Shown here: in pieces, positions 1 to 7,750 of the stretch
How positions within the stretch are numbered: the stretch's first letter is position 1
Layout of the letters: each line of letters begins with the position of its first letter
NCBI RefSeq assembly: GCF_015245355.1
Contig: NZ_CP063311.1
Span: 1,199,313 to 1,263,312 of the forward strand
Direction of reading: 5' to 3'
Length of the DNA stretch: 64,000 nucleotides
DNA from: Anabaenopsis elenkinii CCIBt3563
GTDB taxonomy: Bacteria; Cyanobacteriota; Cyanobacteriia; Cyanobacteriales; Nostocaceae
Program-made: the position numbers and the translations under genes
Notes under the pieces: model-generated
Databases searched by the model: none
What the model was told of the DNA's origin: nothing
What the model saw: only the letters and a program-made list of their open reading frames with translations

Positions 1-156
1 GGTTTTGTCCGAGAAAGTTTAGCACACAGAAAAATTAGACATCCTCAAGGCAGTTTTGAGTCGGAAGTGACCCTAGTGTGGTATAACCCTGAATTTTCTC
101 AAGATGCGTTGCACAAATATCACGATTTTCTCACTGCTTACATTTCGCCGCAGTGA
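1..156 (+). CDS. C-terminal end of an unidentified protein (5' partial)
   Basis: An open frame enters from the left edge and ends at TGA 154-156, giving 51 residues that finish ...HDFLTAYISPQ. Residue composition is normal for a soluble protein and includes a WYNP motif. I do not recognise the family from this tail. The frame is the only long one on this strand before the repeat element that begins eight bases after the stop. The existence of a coding tail is fairly likely; the function cannot be given. Confidence 0.55.
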   Translation, partial: GFVRESLAHRKIRHPQGSFESEVTLVWYNPEFSQDALHKYHDFLTAYISPQ

Positions 157-163
157 AATTCTC

Positions 164-571
164 AGAGGATGTTTGATAAGTTTTCAACAGGTAATTTTTA
201 TCTTAGGGAATGGGGAACAGGGAACAGGGAGCAGGGAGCAGGGAATAGGAAGGATTGGTGAACACGGTTCGACTTCGCTCACCGACCGCACAAAAAACAA
301 TAAAATCCAGTCCCCTCCCCGTACAAGGACAAGACAAGGTGGACAAGGTGGACAAGGTGACAAGGGAGAAAAACAGTACAAAGTCTGTATTTTTAGTAAG
401 AAAAATAGCCCCTTAAAAGACCATTGTCCGTATAAAATCTTCCTTGTCCACTTTCCTTCCTTGTCTTCCTAGTCTTGCCTTCACAGATCATATTAAAAAC
501 CTACCCTTGCAAGGAGAGGGTGGGGTCAAGCAATAGTTGATACACTAATCATGACTTGACAAACATCCTCT
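164..571 (+). repeat. MITE-like repeat, copy 1 (full length)
   Basis: Non-coding element of 408 bp bounded by a 12-bp terminal inverted repeat, AGAGGATGTTTG on the left and CAAACATCCTCT on the right. Inside are a run of GGGAACA/GGGAGCA heptads, a GACAAGGTG tandem repeat and a GGAGAGGGTGGGG stretch. A nearly identical inverted copy lies at 25575-25991 and a shortened copy at 44591-44772. No transposase is inside, so it is a non-autonomous element. The short frames across it are low-complexity and not genes. Confidence 0.85.
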
Positions 572-760
572 CAGATAAACATCCCCCGAATTTCTTGGAG
601 GAATTCGGGTATCTGCTAATTAGCAATACGGTTTAAGAATTAATTAGTGTGGATATCTTCACCCTCCCGAACAGGCGTATTGTGGTAGACTTATACTTAA
701 TAGTCTAAGATTTAACACGCCCATTCTCCGGGCGGATAATTTAATCGTAACGAGTAACTC

Positions 761-988
761 ATGAACATATCATCTTCTCTGTTTGGCTCCCTATTCTCCG
801 GAGTAGAAGAATTAATCGACGCAACAGTTGATACTGCATCCGAGCAAGTCAAGGTTAGCCAAGATGTTAAGGTCTCCAGCGTCTTAGGAGAATTGACCGA
901 TACCAGCTTGATATCTTCTATTTTAAACCTAGATGTAGACGCGATCGCCTCTCTCAAAAAACGGGGTGCTAATCAAGACAATCCATAA
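761..988 (+). CDS. Small hypothetical protein, 75 aa
   Basis: ATG-started frame encoding an acidic, Ser/Val/Asp-rich protein with no cysteine, signal peptide or obvious membrane segment. I do not recognise the family. A hairpin at about 585-609 (CCCGAATT/AATTCGGG) could end upstream transcription, and a convincing rho-independent terminator sits 23 bases after the stop, which supports an independent small transcription unit. The overlapping antisense frame at 712-957 has less regular composition and no terminator. Existence moderately supported, function unknown. Confidence 0.5.
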   Translation: MNISSSLFGSLFSGVEELIDATVDTASEQVKVSQDVKVSSVLGELTDTSLISSILNLDVDAIASLKKRGANQDNP

Positions 989-1010
989 AAGTCTATAAAA
1001 TAGACATGAG

Positions 1011-1050
1011 CAATCCCGGTGTATTAGCAACGTCGGGATTGTGTTTTTTC
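1011..1050 (+). terminator. Rho-independent terminator
   Basis: Inverted repeat CAATCCCG (1011-1018) and CGGGATTG (1034-1041) is followed at once by TGTTTTTTC. It lies 23 bases after the 75-aa frame and should end that transcript. Confidence 0.75.
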
Positions 1051-1173
1051 AGAAAGAACTATACTAGCGATCGCCCCTGGCTTTTGGCGGCTTGTCAACT
1101 GCACCTAGTCTGGTGCTATAGATGGGTAAGATTGTTCTTTTTATGGGTAATTAGTGATTCAGTTTTTTTTTAA

Positions 1174-1210
1174 ACGCAAAGGGGCGCAAAGGGGCGCAAA
1201 GGGGCGCAAA
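1174..1210 (+). repeat. Short tandem repeat, GGGGCGCAAA x3
   Basis: Three exact 10-bp units at 1181-1210, preceded by a partial unit ACGCAAA. Such slippage-prone arrays are common in intergenic DNA of filamentous cyanobacteria. No spacer structure is present, so it is not a CRISPR array. Confidence 0.85.
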
Positions 1211-1241
1211 GATAAAATTAGATTTATGTCTGCATTGGCTT

Positions 1242-3410
1242 TTGGTTTATGTCTGCGTTGGCTGGCTTTTTTTCTCTCTCCCGGTTAGGGCGTCTCCTAG
1301 TCAACTGGAACTTACTCCTTTAAGTCTGGAGTTGTTACAAGAACGATTGCGGACACCGGTAATCCGTGAGGGGAGTTTGACTGTGGATTTACGGCAGATG
1401 GTGATTGATTTGCGACCGGAAAATGGGAGGTTTCGGGATGATTTTTACCAGTTGCTGCGCAGGGAGTTACAAAGGTCGGGGACTAAGCCTTTGGGTTTGG
1501 ATTTGAGTGGTTCTCTGGTTGAGGGGAGTTTTTTGGGTAGGGATTTGGGTTTGAGAACTCCTATTTATGCTGCGCCTGTATCTAGTGAACCGCCTGTTTA
1601 TGCTCCTATTTTGACCCGTGGTGAACAGGAACAATTGGAAAGTTTACGTTCTGTTTGTTTGCAGTCTTTGGGGATAGCTTTACCTAGTTCTCCTGACTGT
1701 CGCGCACTTTTGGGAAGTGGCGGAACTGCTAGTGAAATCAATATTTTTCGTGGTTCTTTAAATCTGGTGGGAACCCGTTTTAATGGGGAGGTGCAATTCT
1801 CTCATACTTTCTTTTTTCAGCCTGTGAATGCTCAGAATGCTATTTTTATCCAGTCTAGTAACTGGGAAGAAACTAGATTTAGCCGCTCTGTGGGGTTCAG
1901 TGGTGCTAGTTTTCGCCAAGGAATTAATTTTAAAGGTACTGTGTTTTTTGATCAGTTGAATTTTCAAAGGGCGCAATTCCAGGATCGGGCTGATTTCCAA
2001 AATAGCACTTTCTCGGAGTCTACTAAGTTCAATGAGGCTAGTTTTCAGCAGTCAGCTAAATTTAATAGGTCGCAATGGTTGGGAAATGTAGATTTTTCCG
2101 GTGTGCGCTTTGCTGGTACTGTCAACTTTGGTCAGGCTGATTTTCATCAGTATCTTTTTTTTACGGAAACTATTTTTGAACAAGCTGTAGTTTTTCGCGC
2201 AGCTATTTTTAATGATGCTGTGAATTTGCGTGGTGCTAGTATTTTGAATCAGGCGGATTTTAGTGATGCGCGGTTTTCTCAGGAGGCTTTTTTAAATGTC
2301 CCCGGTCTGACTTTTAATTCTAATCAAGGTAAAATTCTAGGAAATCCTGGGGAAATTGGTCAAAGGTTCCGGGTTCCTAGTTCTCAGGGTAATCAGAATA
2401 TTTTGCGCAATCTGGGGCAAAATTTCCGTCAGCAGCAGCAAATCGCTGACGCTAATCAGTTGGAGTATACAAAACAAAAACTACGTTTGCGGGAGTTAAC
2501 CCATCGGTTGGTAGATAGGAATATTAATACTGCTAGTCGCCAAAGTTTGCTTGATTTGGGTTTTAGTGCAACTCAGGCAGAGGCGATCGCCCGTCGTCGT
2601 ATAATTAAACCATTCCGTAATCGTGGTGATCTGCTAAGTTTAGCAGATATCGATTTAGATACTTATCACCTTAGCGATCGCTTGGTGATTGCTCAACCCC
2701 TTTCCCCTGGCGTGTGGTTCCTACAAGCAGCCAGATGGTTGGCTTTGAGTCTATTACTCCTCCTGAGTGGCTATGGTACCAGCTTTTGGTTAGTCTTTGG
2801 TGTCGGAGGTGTGGCGATCGCTTTTTTCGGCTGGTTATTCTGGCTCATAGACCGCTGTCGTCGCTTACATCCCGTTCCCATTATTCCCACCTATTACGAA
2901 ACCATCTCTATATGTGTTGGTTTTAGCTTGTTAACACTCTTTAGTTTATTAGCTATTTTTCGCAATGCTGAATACCCTTGGCTAACCCTAGGGTGTCTGG
3001 TAATTATTATTGTCCCTCTACCAGTGGCTTTAATTGTCCGCCTTTACCAACAAGGTCGTTATCACGATTTAATGGATGTTTCCTATTTTACTGAAGATGG
3101 CACTTTTCGCCAGTTACGATTATTAATTGGGCGATTACCTGTCATACCCAGAAATCAAACATTCCGAGAAAGATATATGCATTTATTATGGAATCGTCGT
3201 TGGAACTGGCTCAATTACTATGACTTTAGTTTGAATAACTTAGTTAGGTTAGGTTTTAACGATATTCGCCTCCGGGATGAACATTTACCAGGTATTATCG
3301 CCACCCTGGCCTGGTATCAGTGGGGTTTGGGTTTACTATATCTTACCCTGGTTTTATGGACTCTTTCCCGCACTATTCCCGGATTAAACTTACTCATTTA
3401 TTTGAAGTAA
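1242..3410 (+). CDS. Pentapeptide-repeat membrane protein, signal peptide probably frameshifted
   Basis: The encoded protein has an exported N-terminal region (to about residue 150) and then about 190 residues in which F recurs every fifth position (A[DN]FxxxxF-type units), the mark of a pentapeptide-repeat beta-helix. A helix-hairpin-helix-like stretch follows (about 425-485) and at least four hydrophobic segments lie in the last 230 residues. It is probably a membrane-anchored protein; the role is unknown. The frame only opens with TTG at 1242 and gives an odd N-terminus. An ATG at 1226 in another frame encodes a good signal-peptide start (MSALAFGLCLRWLAFF). It would join the main frame if the T7 run at 1267-1273 had six Ts. 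The upstream 18-bp near-duplicate TTTATGTCTGC[AG]TTGGCT may also have shifted the start. Either a frameshift or a sequencing error is likely. Confidence 0.75.
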   Translation: MVYVCVGWLFFSLPVRASPSQLELTPLSLELLQERLRTPVIREGSLTVDLRQMVIDLRPENGRFRDDFYQLLRRELQRSGTKPLGLDLSGSLVEGSFLGRDLGLRTPIYAAPVSSEPPVYAPILTRGEQEQLESLRSVCLQSLGIALPSSPDCRALLGSGGTASEINIFRGSLNLVGTRFNGEVQFSHTFFFQPVNAQNAIFIQSSNWEETRFSRSVGFSGASFRQGINFKGTVFFDQLNFQRAQFQDRADFQNSTFSESTKFNEASFQQSAKFNRSQWLGNVDFSGVRFAGTVNFGQADFHQYLFFTETIFEQAVVFRAAIFNDAVNLRGASILNQADFSDARFSQEAFLNVPGLTFNSNQGKILGNPGEIGQRFRVPSSQGNQNILRNLGQNFRQQQQIADANQLEYTKQKLRLRELTHRLVDRNINTASRQSLLDLGFSATQAEAIARRRIIKPFRNRGDLLSLADIDLDTYHLSDRLVIAQPLSPGVWFLQAARWLALSLLLLLSGYGTSFWLVFGVGGVAIAFFGWLFWLIDRCRRLHPVPIIPTYYETISICVGFSLLTLFSLLAIFRNAEYPWLTLGCLVIIIVPLPVALIVRLYQQGRYHDLMDVSYFTEDGTFRQLRLLIGRLPVIPRNQTFRERYMHLLWNRRWNWLNYYDFSLNNLVRLGFNDIRLRDEHLPGIIATLAWYQWGLGLLYLTLVLWTLSRTIPGLNLLIYLK

Positions 3411-3436
3411 TAGCTCTAATTAACACAATAATATCC

Positions 3437-3460
3437 AGATACCCCACTAGTGGGGTATCT
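3437..3460. terminator. Perfect 24-bp palindrome, bidirectional terminator candidate
   Basis: AGATACCCCACT is followed directly by its exact reverse complement. It lies between the convergent ends of the pentapeptide-repeat gene and the leftmost precursor-peptide gene. T-richness downstream is modest on both strands, so it could serve both transcripts. Related ACCCC/GGGGT stems occur elsewhere in this window. Confidence 0.55.
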
Positions 3461-3526
3461 ATGTCCGGTTTTATCTCTTACTTCCAGAAATGACAATCAA
3501 AAGCAAACCTGAATTTACAACTCAAA

Positions 3527-3811
3527 CTAAAACATACCTTGAGTTTCAGAACTAGCAAGATTCGATTGGTCGATAATATTTGTACTGCCGTTTCCTGCTA
3601 TGATGTTGGCTATATTGGTGAGAAACTGAAAGTTATTCACAATAAATACCTGAATATTGATGTGATTTATCGGCATATTACGAGAACTTCGTGAGTTTCT
3701 ATTTCTCCAATGTTGGTGATTTTGTCTTCCTCTCCAAAATCGATTTCGACAACCGCCAATCACGTCTTCAGCTTCAACGGTTTCGATTATATTTAAATCA
3801 TTAATATTCAT
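3527..3811 (-). CDS. Double-glycine leader precursor peptide A, 94 aa
   Basis: A leader of 20 residues, MNINDLNIIETVEAEDVIGG, matches the leaders of five other small genes here and ends in the GG that C39 peptidases cut after. The 74-residue core starts CRNRFW and is rich in Asn, Arg and His in its first third. It then turns hydrophobic and Ile/Asn-rich. The ATG at 3811 is chosen because it gives the conserved leader length; the frame extends 17 codons further without support. It is last in the order after peptides C and B, downstream of the first exporter module, so the two-module exporter is the inferred export route. No modification enzyme is nearby. Bacteriocin-type peptide is the best reading, but the target and activity are unknown. 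Confidence 0.7.
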   Translation of the reverse strand: MNINDLNIIETVEAEDVIGGCRNRFWRGRQNHQHWRNRNSRSSRNMPINHINIQVFIVNNFQFLTNIANIIAGNGSTNIIDQSNLASSETQGMF

Positions 3812-3908
3812 TGGTAGTACCCTGGTAAGTTTGATGGTGTTTGCAGAAATTTTATCAAGCAATTGGGTTGGTTACGGACTACTATACCTGCTGTAATCAT
3901 TCATTGAT

Positions 3909-4235
3909 TCAAAAACTAGTGGAGTTGAAGAAATGAAATGACATAGTAGTTTGATTACTTACACTCTGATAAATCCGGTTTCCAGTGCTAGCAAATGCAA
4001 TGGCTCTTGCTCTAGCTAAACTCATACTAAAATTCCCAGATAATATAACTCTTGCTAAAGTCTGAGTATCAGTAAAAGTATGCTCACCTTCAGCAAGAGC
4101 AACTGCAAAAGCTCCCGCATATCCAGAATTTACAGTTGTACCAGTGCTAACATGAACATTGCCACCTGTGACAGGACTACTTGCGCCAATTTCCTGTAAA
4201 TAATCTAAGTCCTTGATAATTAAGTGCTTACTCAT
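3909..4235 (-). CDS. Double-glycine leader precursor peptide B, 108 aa
   Basis: The leader starts MSKHLIIKDLDYLQEIG and ends in VTGG (25 residues), a variant of the locus leader with the IIKDLD core intact. The 83-residue core is rich in Thr, Ser and Ala with an alternating pattern (GYAGAFAVALAEG) and a segment LARARAIAFAS near its end. That pattern is shared with peptides D and E. The ATG at 4235 is preferred over an ATG 17 codons upstream because it gives a leader comparable to the others; the ribosome site is weak. It lies 97 bases upstream of peptide A on the same strand. Inferred to be exported and cleaved by the C39-ABC proteins. Confidence 0.7.
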   Translation of the reverse strand: MSKHLIIKDLDYLQEIGASSPVTGGNVHVSTGTTVNSGYAGAFAVALAEGEHTFTDTQTLARVILSGNFSMSLARARAIAFASTGNRIYQSVSNQTTMSFHFFNSTSF

Positions 4236-4405
4236 GACTGAGTCTATTTCGTAGATTACATTTTTAGTGCGGGGAGTTTTCCGCAAGTACTTTTATTCAA
4301 TCATCAACACTTCTAACACAGAAACCACTCTCTTTCACAAGTATTGAAAGTTGAGTAGTGTCTGTGTTTAGTGTTCTACGAAGTCAATTGCAATTGTTTG
4401 AGATC

Positions 4406-4472
4406 ATTGATAGTTATTGCTCCTTTGAGGAAGACGCTTTGCGTCCATAGCGCTAAAGCAAGAACTATCAAT
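4406..4472 (-). terminator. Hairpin between precursor genes C and B
   Basis: Outer arms ATTGATAGTT (4406-4415) and AACTATCAAT (4463-4472) pair perfectly, with inner TTGC/GCAA pairing and a nested GACGC/GCGTC stem. It starts 16 bases past the stop of peptide C on the minus strand. It could act as terminator, attenuator or mRNA-stabilising end. No long U run follows. Confidence 0.45.
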
Positions 4473-4487
4473 CTAAATATTTAGCCG

Positions 4488-4820
4488 TTACAATGCCAAG
4501 GCGATTACAGCAACAGATGTGCTGGCGGAGAAAGAGCTACCTAATGTCTCGGTTACAGCCATAGTATCAGCTTTGGTGTAGGAAGTTACAAAAAACGGTA
4601 CACCAGCTAAGGAGCGGTTGTTTTGTGCATCAGCTTTAGCACCAGCAGCAGCACTGTTATTAGCAGGATTGCCGGGAGATGTAATTACAGTCTGAAAAGC
4701 ATTGAGAGACGCAAAAGTAATACCAATGAAGTCAGTTTGATTGTATGAACGATCTACAATACCACCAACAACACTGACTGCTTCAACTGTTTCTAGGGTG
4801 TTTAGTTCAGAAATAATCAT
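4488..4820 (-). CDS. Double-glycine leader precursor peptide C, 110 aa
   Basis: The leader is MIISELNTLETVEAVSVVGG, almost the same as in peptides E and F, and the start is well placed behind AGGAGAA. The 90-residue core begins IVDRSYNQTDF, is poor in charge, and ends in a hydrophobic alternating stretch SFSASTSVAVIALAL. There is no cysteine in the core. It is the first precursor gene downstream of the first isomerase gene, 458 bases away, and so may have its own promoter. Family recognition rests on the leader and on the adjacent C39 exporter; activity is not predictable from sequence. Confidence 0.75.
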   Translation of the reverse strand: MIISELNTLETVEAVSVVGGIVDRSYNQTDFIGITFASLNAFQTVITSPGNPANNSAAAGAKADAQNNRSLAGVPFFVTSYTKADTMAVTETLGSSFSASTSVAVIALAL

Positions 4821-5278
4821 TTGGATTTCTCCTGGGAATTTGTTTTCTTGTCTAGCCGGTTTGTTTCGTTTGGCTATGTTTCTAATATAGTTTATTCTCC
4901 GAAAAAGTCAATAGGTTTTTTGATTATTTTTCCAGGTAATAAAATATTTATATATTGATTAATTAGTAACCATAAAAACGCCAAAAATTAGGCAGTAAAA
5001 TATATTGCCTAACAGTTAATTTTATTAAGTTGATTAATTATTTTCCAGCAGAATTGACTGTTAAAAAATGCTTTTTTAACAGGTTTAAATTTTCTTCTCC
5101 TTAATAAAGCTAAGGTGTACACACAAATCGCACTACCCCCTTTATTCCCCCCGATGCACTGGGGAAAAACGCTCAATCTAGCCCTCTCGCCTTGATAAGG
5201 GGAGCGTGAGGGTGGGGTCAAACCCATGTTCTGCGATTACTTGTGTGTATACCCTAGCCTTCATGAGGGTTGAGAAAA
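4821..5278. other. Intergenic region with G/C-rich direct-repeat debris
   Basis: It holds the AGGAGAA ribosome site of peptide C at its left end, an AT-rich stretch, and at about 5135-5225 a low-complexity segment of the type CCCCCTTTATTCCCC ... AGGGTGGGGTCAA. The AGGGTGGGGTCAA part also occurs inside the MITE copies. No gene is supported here. Confidence 0.5.
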
Positions 5279-6058
5279 TCAGATGCTCCCCATCAATTCT
5301 TTCTGTGGCTGTATAGTATCCAAATCTATCTGGGTGATTATCTCTATAGACTTAATTTGCTGATCTAACCAATCAGAAAATAATTCTGTGATGATAGTTT
5401 GGCATAACTGCTCATCTAATTGGGGTTGATTAATTTCTTCCACCCAAATTAAATACACTCCTTTTGCAGTCCCAATGGGCTTAATCACCTGTGGTGGAGT
5501 TGCAGCAAATACAGATGCAGCAATCTCCGGGCGAAAATCTTTGCGGTGTCGCCTTCCTTGATATCCATAATTACATCTGCTTTCTGGGTCTTGAATATAT
5601 AGCCGCGCCACTTCAGGAAAACTAATTTCTCCTTCTTCTATGGCATAAAACAGTTCTAAAGCTAAATCTCGATCATCAAAAATGACCTCATAAGTAATAG
5701 CACTGACATAATCTAGTTGATGTTGATAAAAGAACCTTTCAACTTCCCCACCAAAAAGATAATCGGCTAACTTCTTAGCCAGAACTTTGTTATAGACTAA
5801 TTCTTCAAAATCATCGACAGAAAGATGGTGTTTTGCTAACCACGCCAATGTATCTTGAACTTTCACCAGTTTATTGGCTAGGCGTAAGTTATCTCCCGCT
5901 TCCTGCACTTCTGCTGGTGTGACGATAATTCCTGCTGTTTGCGCAGTTTCCTGAATAATCTTTTGAGAAGCGATCGCCTCTACCATACCAGGAACCTGGG
6001 AAGATAGTTTGAGATTACGAATAATATCTGAAACGGAAATAGTCAGAACTTGAGACAT
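5279..6058 (-). CDS. PpiC/SurA-type peptidyl-prolyl isomerase, module 1
   Basis: A 259-residue protein with a SurA-like N-terminal helical part and a parvulin domain in its second half. The parvulin part is marked by SFPEVARLYIQDPESR, a GYQGRR turn and IKPIGTAKGVYLIWVEE near the end. Parvulins catalyse proline cis/trans isomerisation and SurA homologues act as chaperones. Unlike SurA, this protein has no signal peptide, so it should act in the cytoplasm, perhaps on the precursor peptides before export or on the exporter complex. It follows the HlyD gene by 57 bases and shares strand and order with module 2, whose copy is roughly 70 percent identical by eye. SurA-like genes are a known component of cyanobacterial bacteriocin clusters. 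Confidence 0.85.
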   Translation of the reverse strand: MSQVLTISVSDIIRNLKLSSQVPGMVEAIASQKIIQETAQTAGIIVTPAEVQEAGDNLRLANKLVKVQDTLAWLAKHHLSVDDFEELVYNKVLAKKLADYLFGGEVERFFYQHQLDYVSAITYEVIFDDRDLALELFYAIEEGEISFPEVARLYIQDPESRCNYGYQGRRHRKDFRPEIAASVFAATPPQVIKPIGTAKGVYLIWVEEINQPQLDEQLCQTIITELFSDWLDQQIKSIEIITQIDLDTIQPQKELMGSI

Positions 6059-6115
6059 GACACAATTACCCTGATAATTTGACTATTTTGACTAGTTTGT
6101 GATCTGTCTAAATAA

Positions 6116-7666
6116 CTAAAGCTCTAGACCACCTTTTTGTAGTTTCCTGAAGGGATCTAAAACAAAGTCAATCACCCGGCGCTGACGCACAATCACTTCA
6201 GCATTTGCCGTTTGACCGGGGCTTAAGGGGATAATTTGCTCACCATTTTGGATATATCTTTGCTCCAAAGCCACTTCTAACTCAAAGGTTTCTAGATTTC
6301 CTTGGGGTGTTTGGGTAACTTGAGAGTCCGGTGCAATCCAATTAACTTTACCCGGGACAATACCATATTCCTGAAACGGATAAGCATCAAACTTGATTTT
6401 CACCGGTATTCCTACCCGCAAAAAGCCGCTATCTTGAATCGGTATTTGCGCCTTGAGGATCATTTCACTATTTTGAGGTGCAATTTGGGCGATCCTCTGA
6501 CCGGGTTGTACCACCTCTCCGGGCTTAGTCACTGGTAATTCAAATACTATCCCATCAATGGGCGATCGCACTACACGCTGCTGTATTTGCAGTTTCAAGG
6601 ATGTAATTTGACTCCTAGTTTGCCTGATTTCTGATTGTAAGGCCGCAATTTGCCTTTCTATATCTTTCAGTTGCTCCTGCTGTCTGAGAATTGCCAGCTT
6701 ACCAGCTTGCAGTAAAGTTTGATAGCTATTTTCTTCCGCTTCTACTTGCAGTCTTGCTTGTTCAATATCAGACTTTAACTGATTTATTGTCGCCTGATTG
6801 CGGCTCATCTGTTCAGTTAAGCGTAACTCTGCTTGTTTGACATCAGATTGCGCTCTTTGAAAGATGCGTTGACTTTCTTGTTGTTCTTTTTTAAGTTGGT
6901 CAACTTGAGTAGCAGCAACCGCACCATCATTTACCAGTTGGGTAAAACGTTCAACCTGTCTAGAATCTATACTTAAACGACCATTAGCCGACCTCTGTTC
7001 ATTCTTAGCAATGCGTATTTGCTGCTGTACTTGATTGAGTAGTGCCTCTGTTTCTAACTTTTGCAGATTATAAATACTTTGTTTAACACTTAAATTCTGC
7101 TTGGCCTGGTTCACTTGAGAAATCTTTTCTAGGGCTTGAGATTGGTTTTGTTCTTTTTGAACATTCAGAGTCAACTCTAGTTGATTTCTCAAGACATTAA
7201 ACTGGGCGTGTTGCTGAATTAGTCCAGCCAGCCTCGCCTCCCCTTGATGGATTTCCGTCTGCAAAATATCAGAGTCAAGTTCCAGTAAAACCTGTCCTGC
7301 TGTCACAGTATCACCTGCTTTAACTTGGACAATTTTGACACTTCCCCCAGCCGGAGAATCCAATTTTTGGGTTGCACCTTGAGGTTCTATCCGTCCTCTA
7401 GCGCTGCCGGTTTCATCTACTTTCGAGAGAGTTGCCCAAGGTAAAGCAATGGTAGCAAAGCCCACCAGCACATACAACACACCACGAGTCCACAGTTTGG
7501 GTAAGGCATCTAGCAGTTCTTCAGTACCATAATACAAATCCTCAGTATTAGTTTGTGAACTATGCTCATTAAGAACAGTATTTTCACTATTGGAATCAAT
7601 ATAAATTTGAGACTCATGATCATCTGTAACTATTGCAGATGAAGAATTGGGAGAAGTGTAAGGCAT
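6116..7666 (-). CDS. HlyD-family secretion adaptor, module 1
   Basis: A 516-residue membrane-fusion protein. About 60 hydrophilic cytoplasmic residues precede one membrane segment (about 62-80, GVLYVLVGFATIALPWATL). Next comes a lipoyl half-motif (IEPQGATQKLDSPAGGSV ... GDTVTAGQVLLELDS), a long Gln/Glu-rich coiled coil (about 135-355), and the second lipoyl half and beta-barrel (VVRSPIDGIVFELPV ... PGEVVQPGQRIAQI). HlyD proteins couple the inner-membrane ABC exporter to an outer-membrane TolC channel; no TolC gene is in this window. It lies 88 bases downstream of the exporter gene and is almost certainly its partner. Confidence 0.92.
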   Translation of the reverse strand: MPYTSPNSSSAIVTDDHESQIYIDSNSENTVLNEHSSQTNTEDLYYGTEELLDALPKLWTRGVLYVLVGFATIALPWATLSKVDETGSARGRIEPQGATQKLDSPAGGSVKIVQVKAGDTVTAGQVLLELDSDILQTEIHQGEARLAGLIQQHAQFNVLRNQLELTLNVQKEQNQSQALEKISQVNQAKQNLSVKQSIYNLQKLETEALLNQVQQQIRIAKNEQRSANGRLSIDSRQVERFTQLVNDGAVAATQVDQLKKEQQESQRIFQRAQSDVKQAELRLTEQMSRNQATINQLKSDIEQARLQVEAEENSYQTLLQAGKLAILRQQEQLKDIERQIAALQSEIRQTRSQITSLKLQIQQRVVRSPIDGIVFELPVTKPGEVVQPGQRIAQIAPQNSEMILKAQIPIQDSGFLRVGIPVKIKFDAYPFQEYGIVPGKVNWIAPDSQVTQTPQGNLETFELEVALEQRYIQNGEQIIPLSPGQTANAEVIVRQRRVIDFVLDPFRKLQKGGLEL

Positions 7667-7750
7667 AGTTCCATAGGAAATTGAGAATTGGGAACTGACT
7701 AATGTCTAATGACTCCGCACCTTTTGTCTAGTCCAATGCAAAAACCGGAT

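Noticed and set aside
104..472. Open frames on both strands across the first repeat element
   Set aside because: They lie almost wholly in the MITE, are built from heptad and GACAAGGTG tandem repeats, and recur antisense in copy 2. No family resemblance or ribosome site.
1174..1210. Repeat array considered as CRISPR
   Set aside because: Units are 10 bp and contiguous with no spacers, and no cas gene is in the window.
5009..5227. 72-codon minus-strand frame
   Set aside because: It crosses G/C-rich dispersed repeat sequence and has no ribosome site or conserved pattern.
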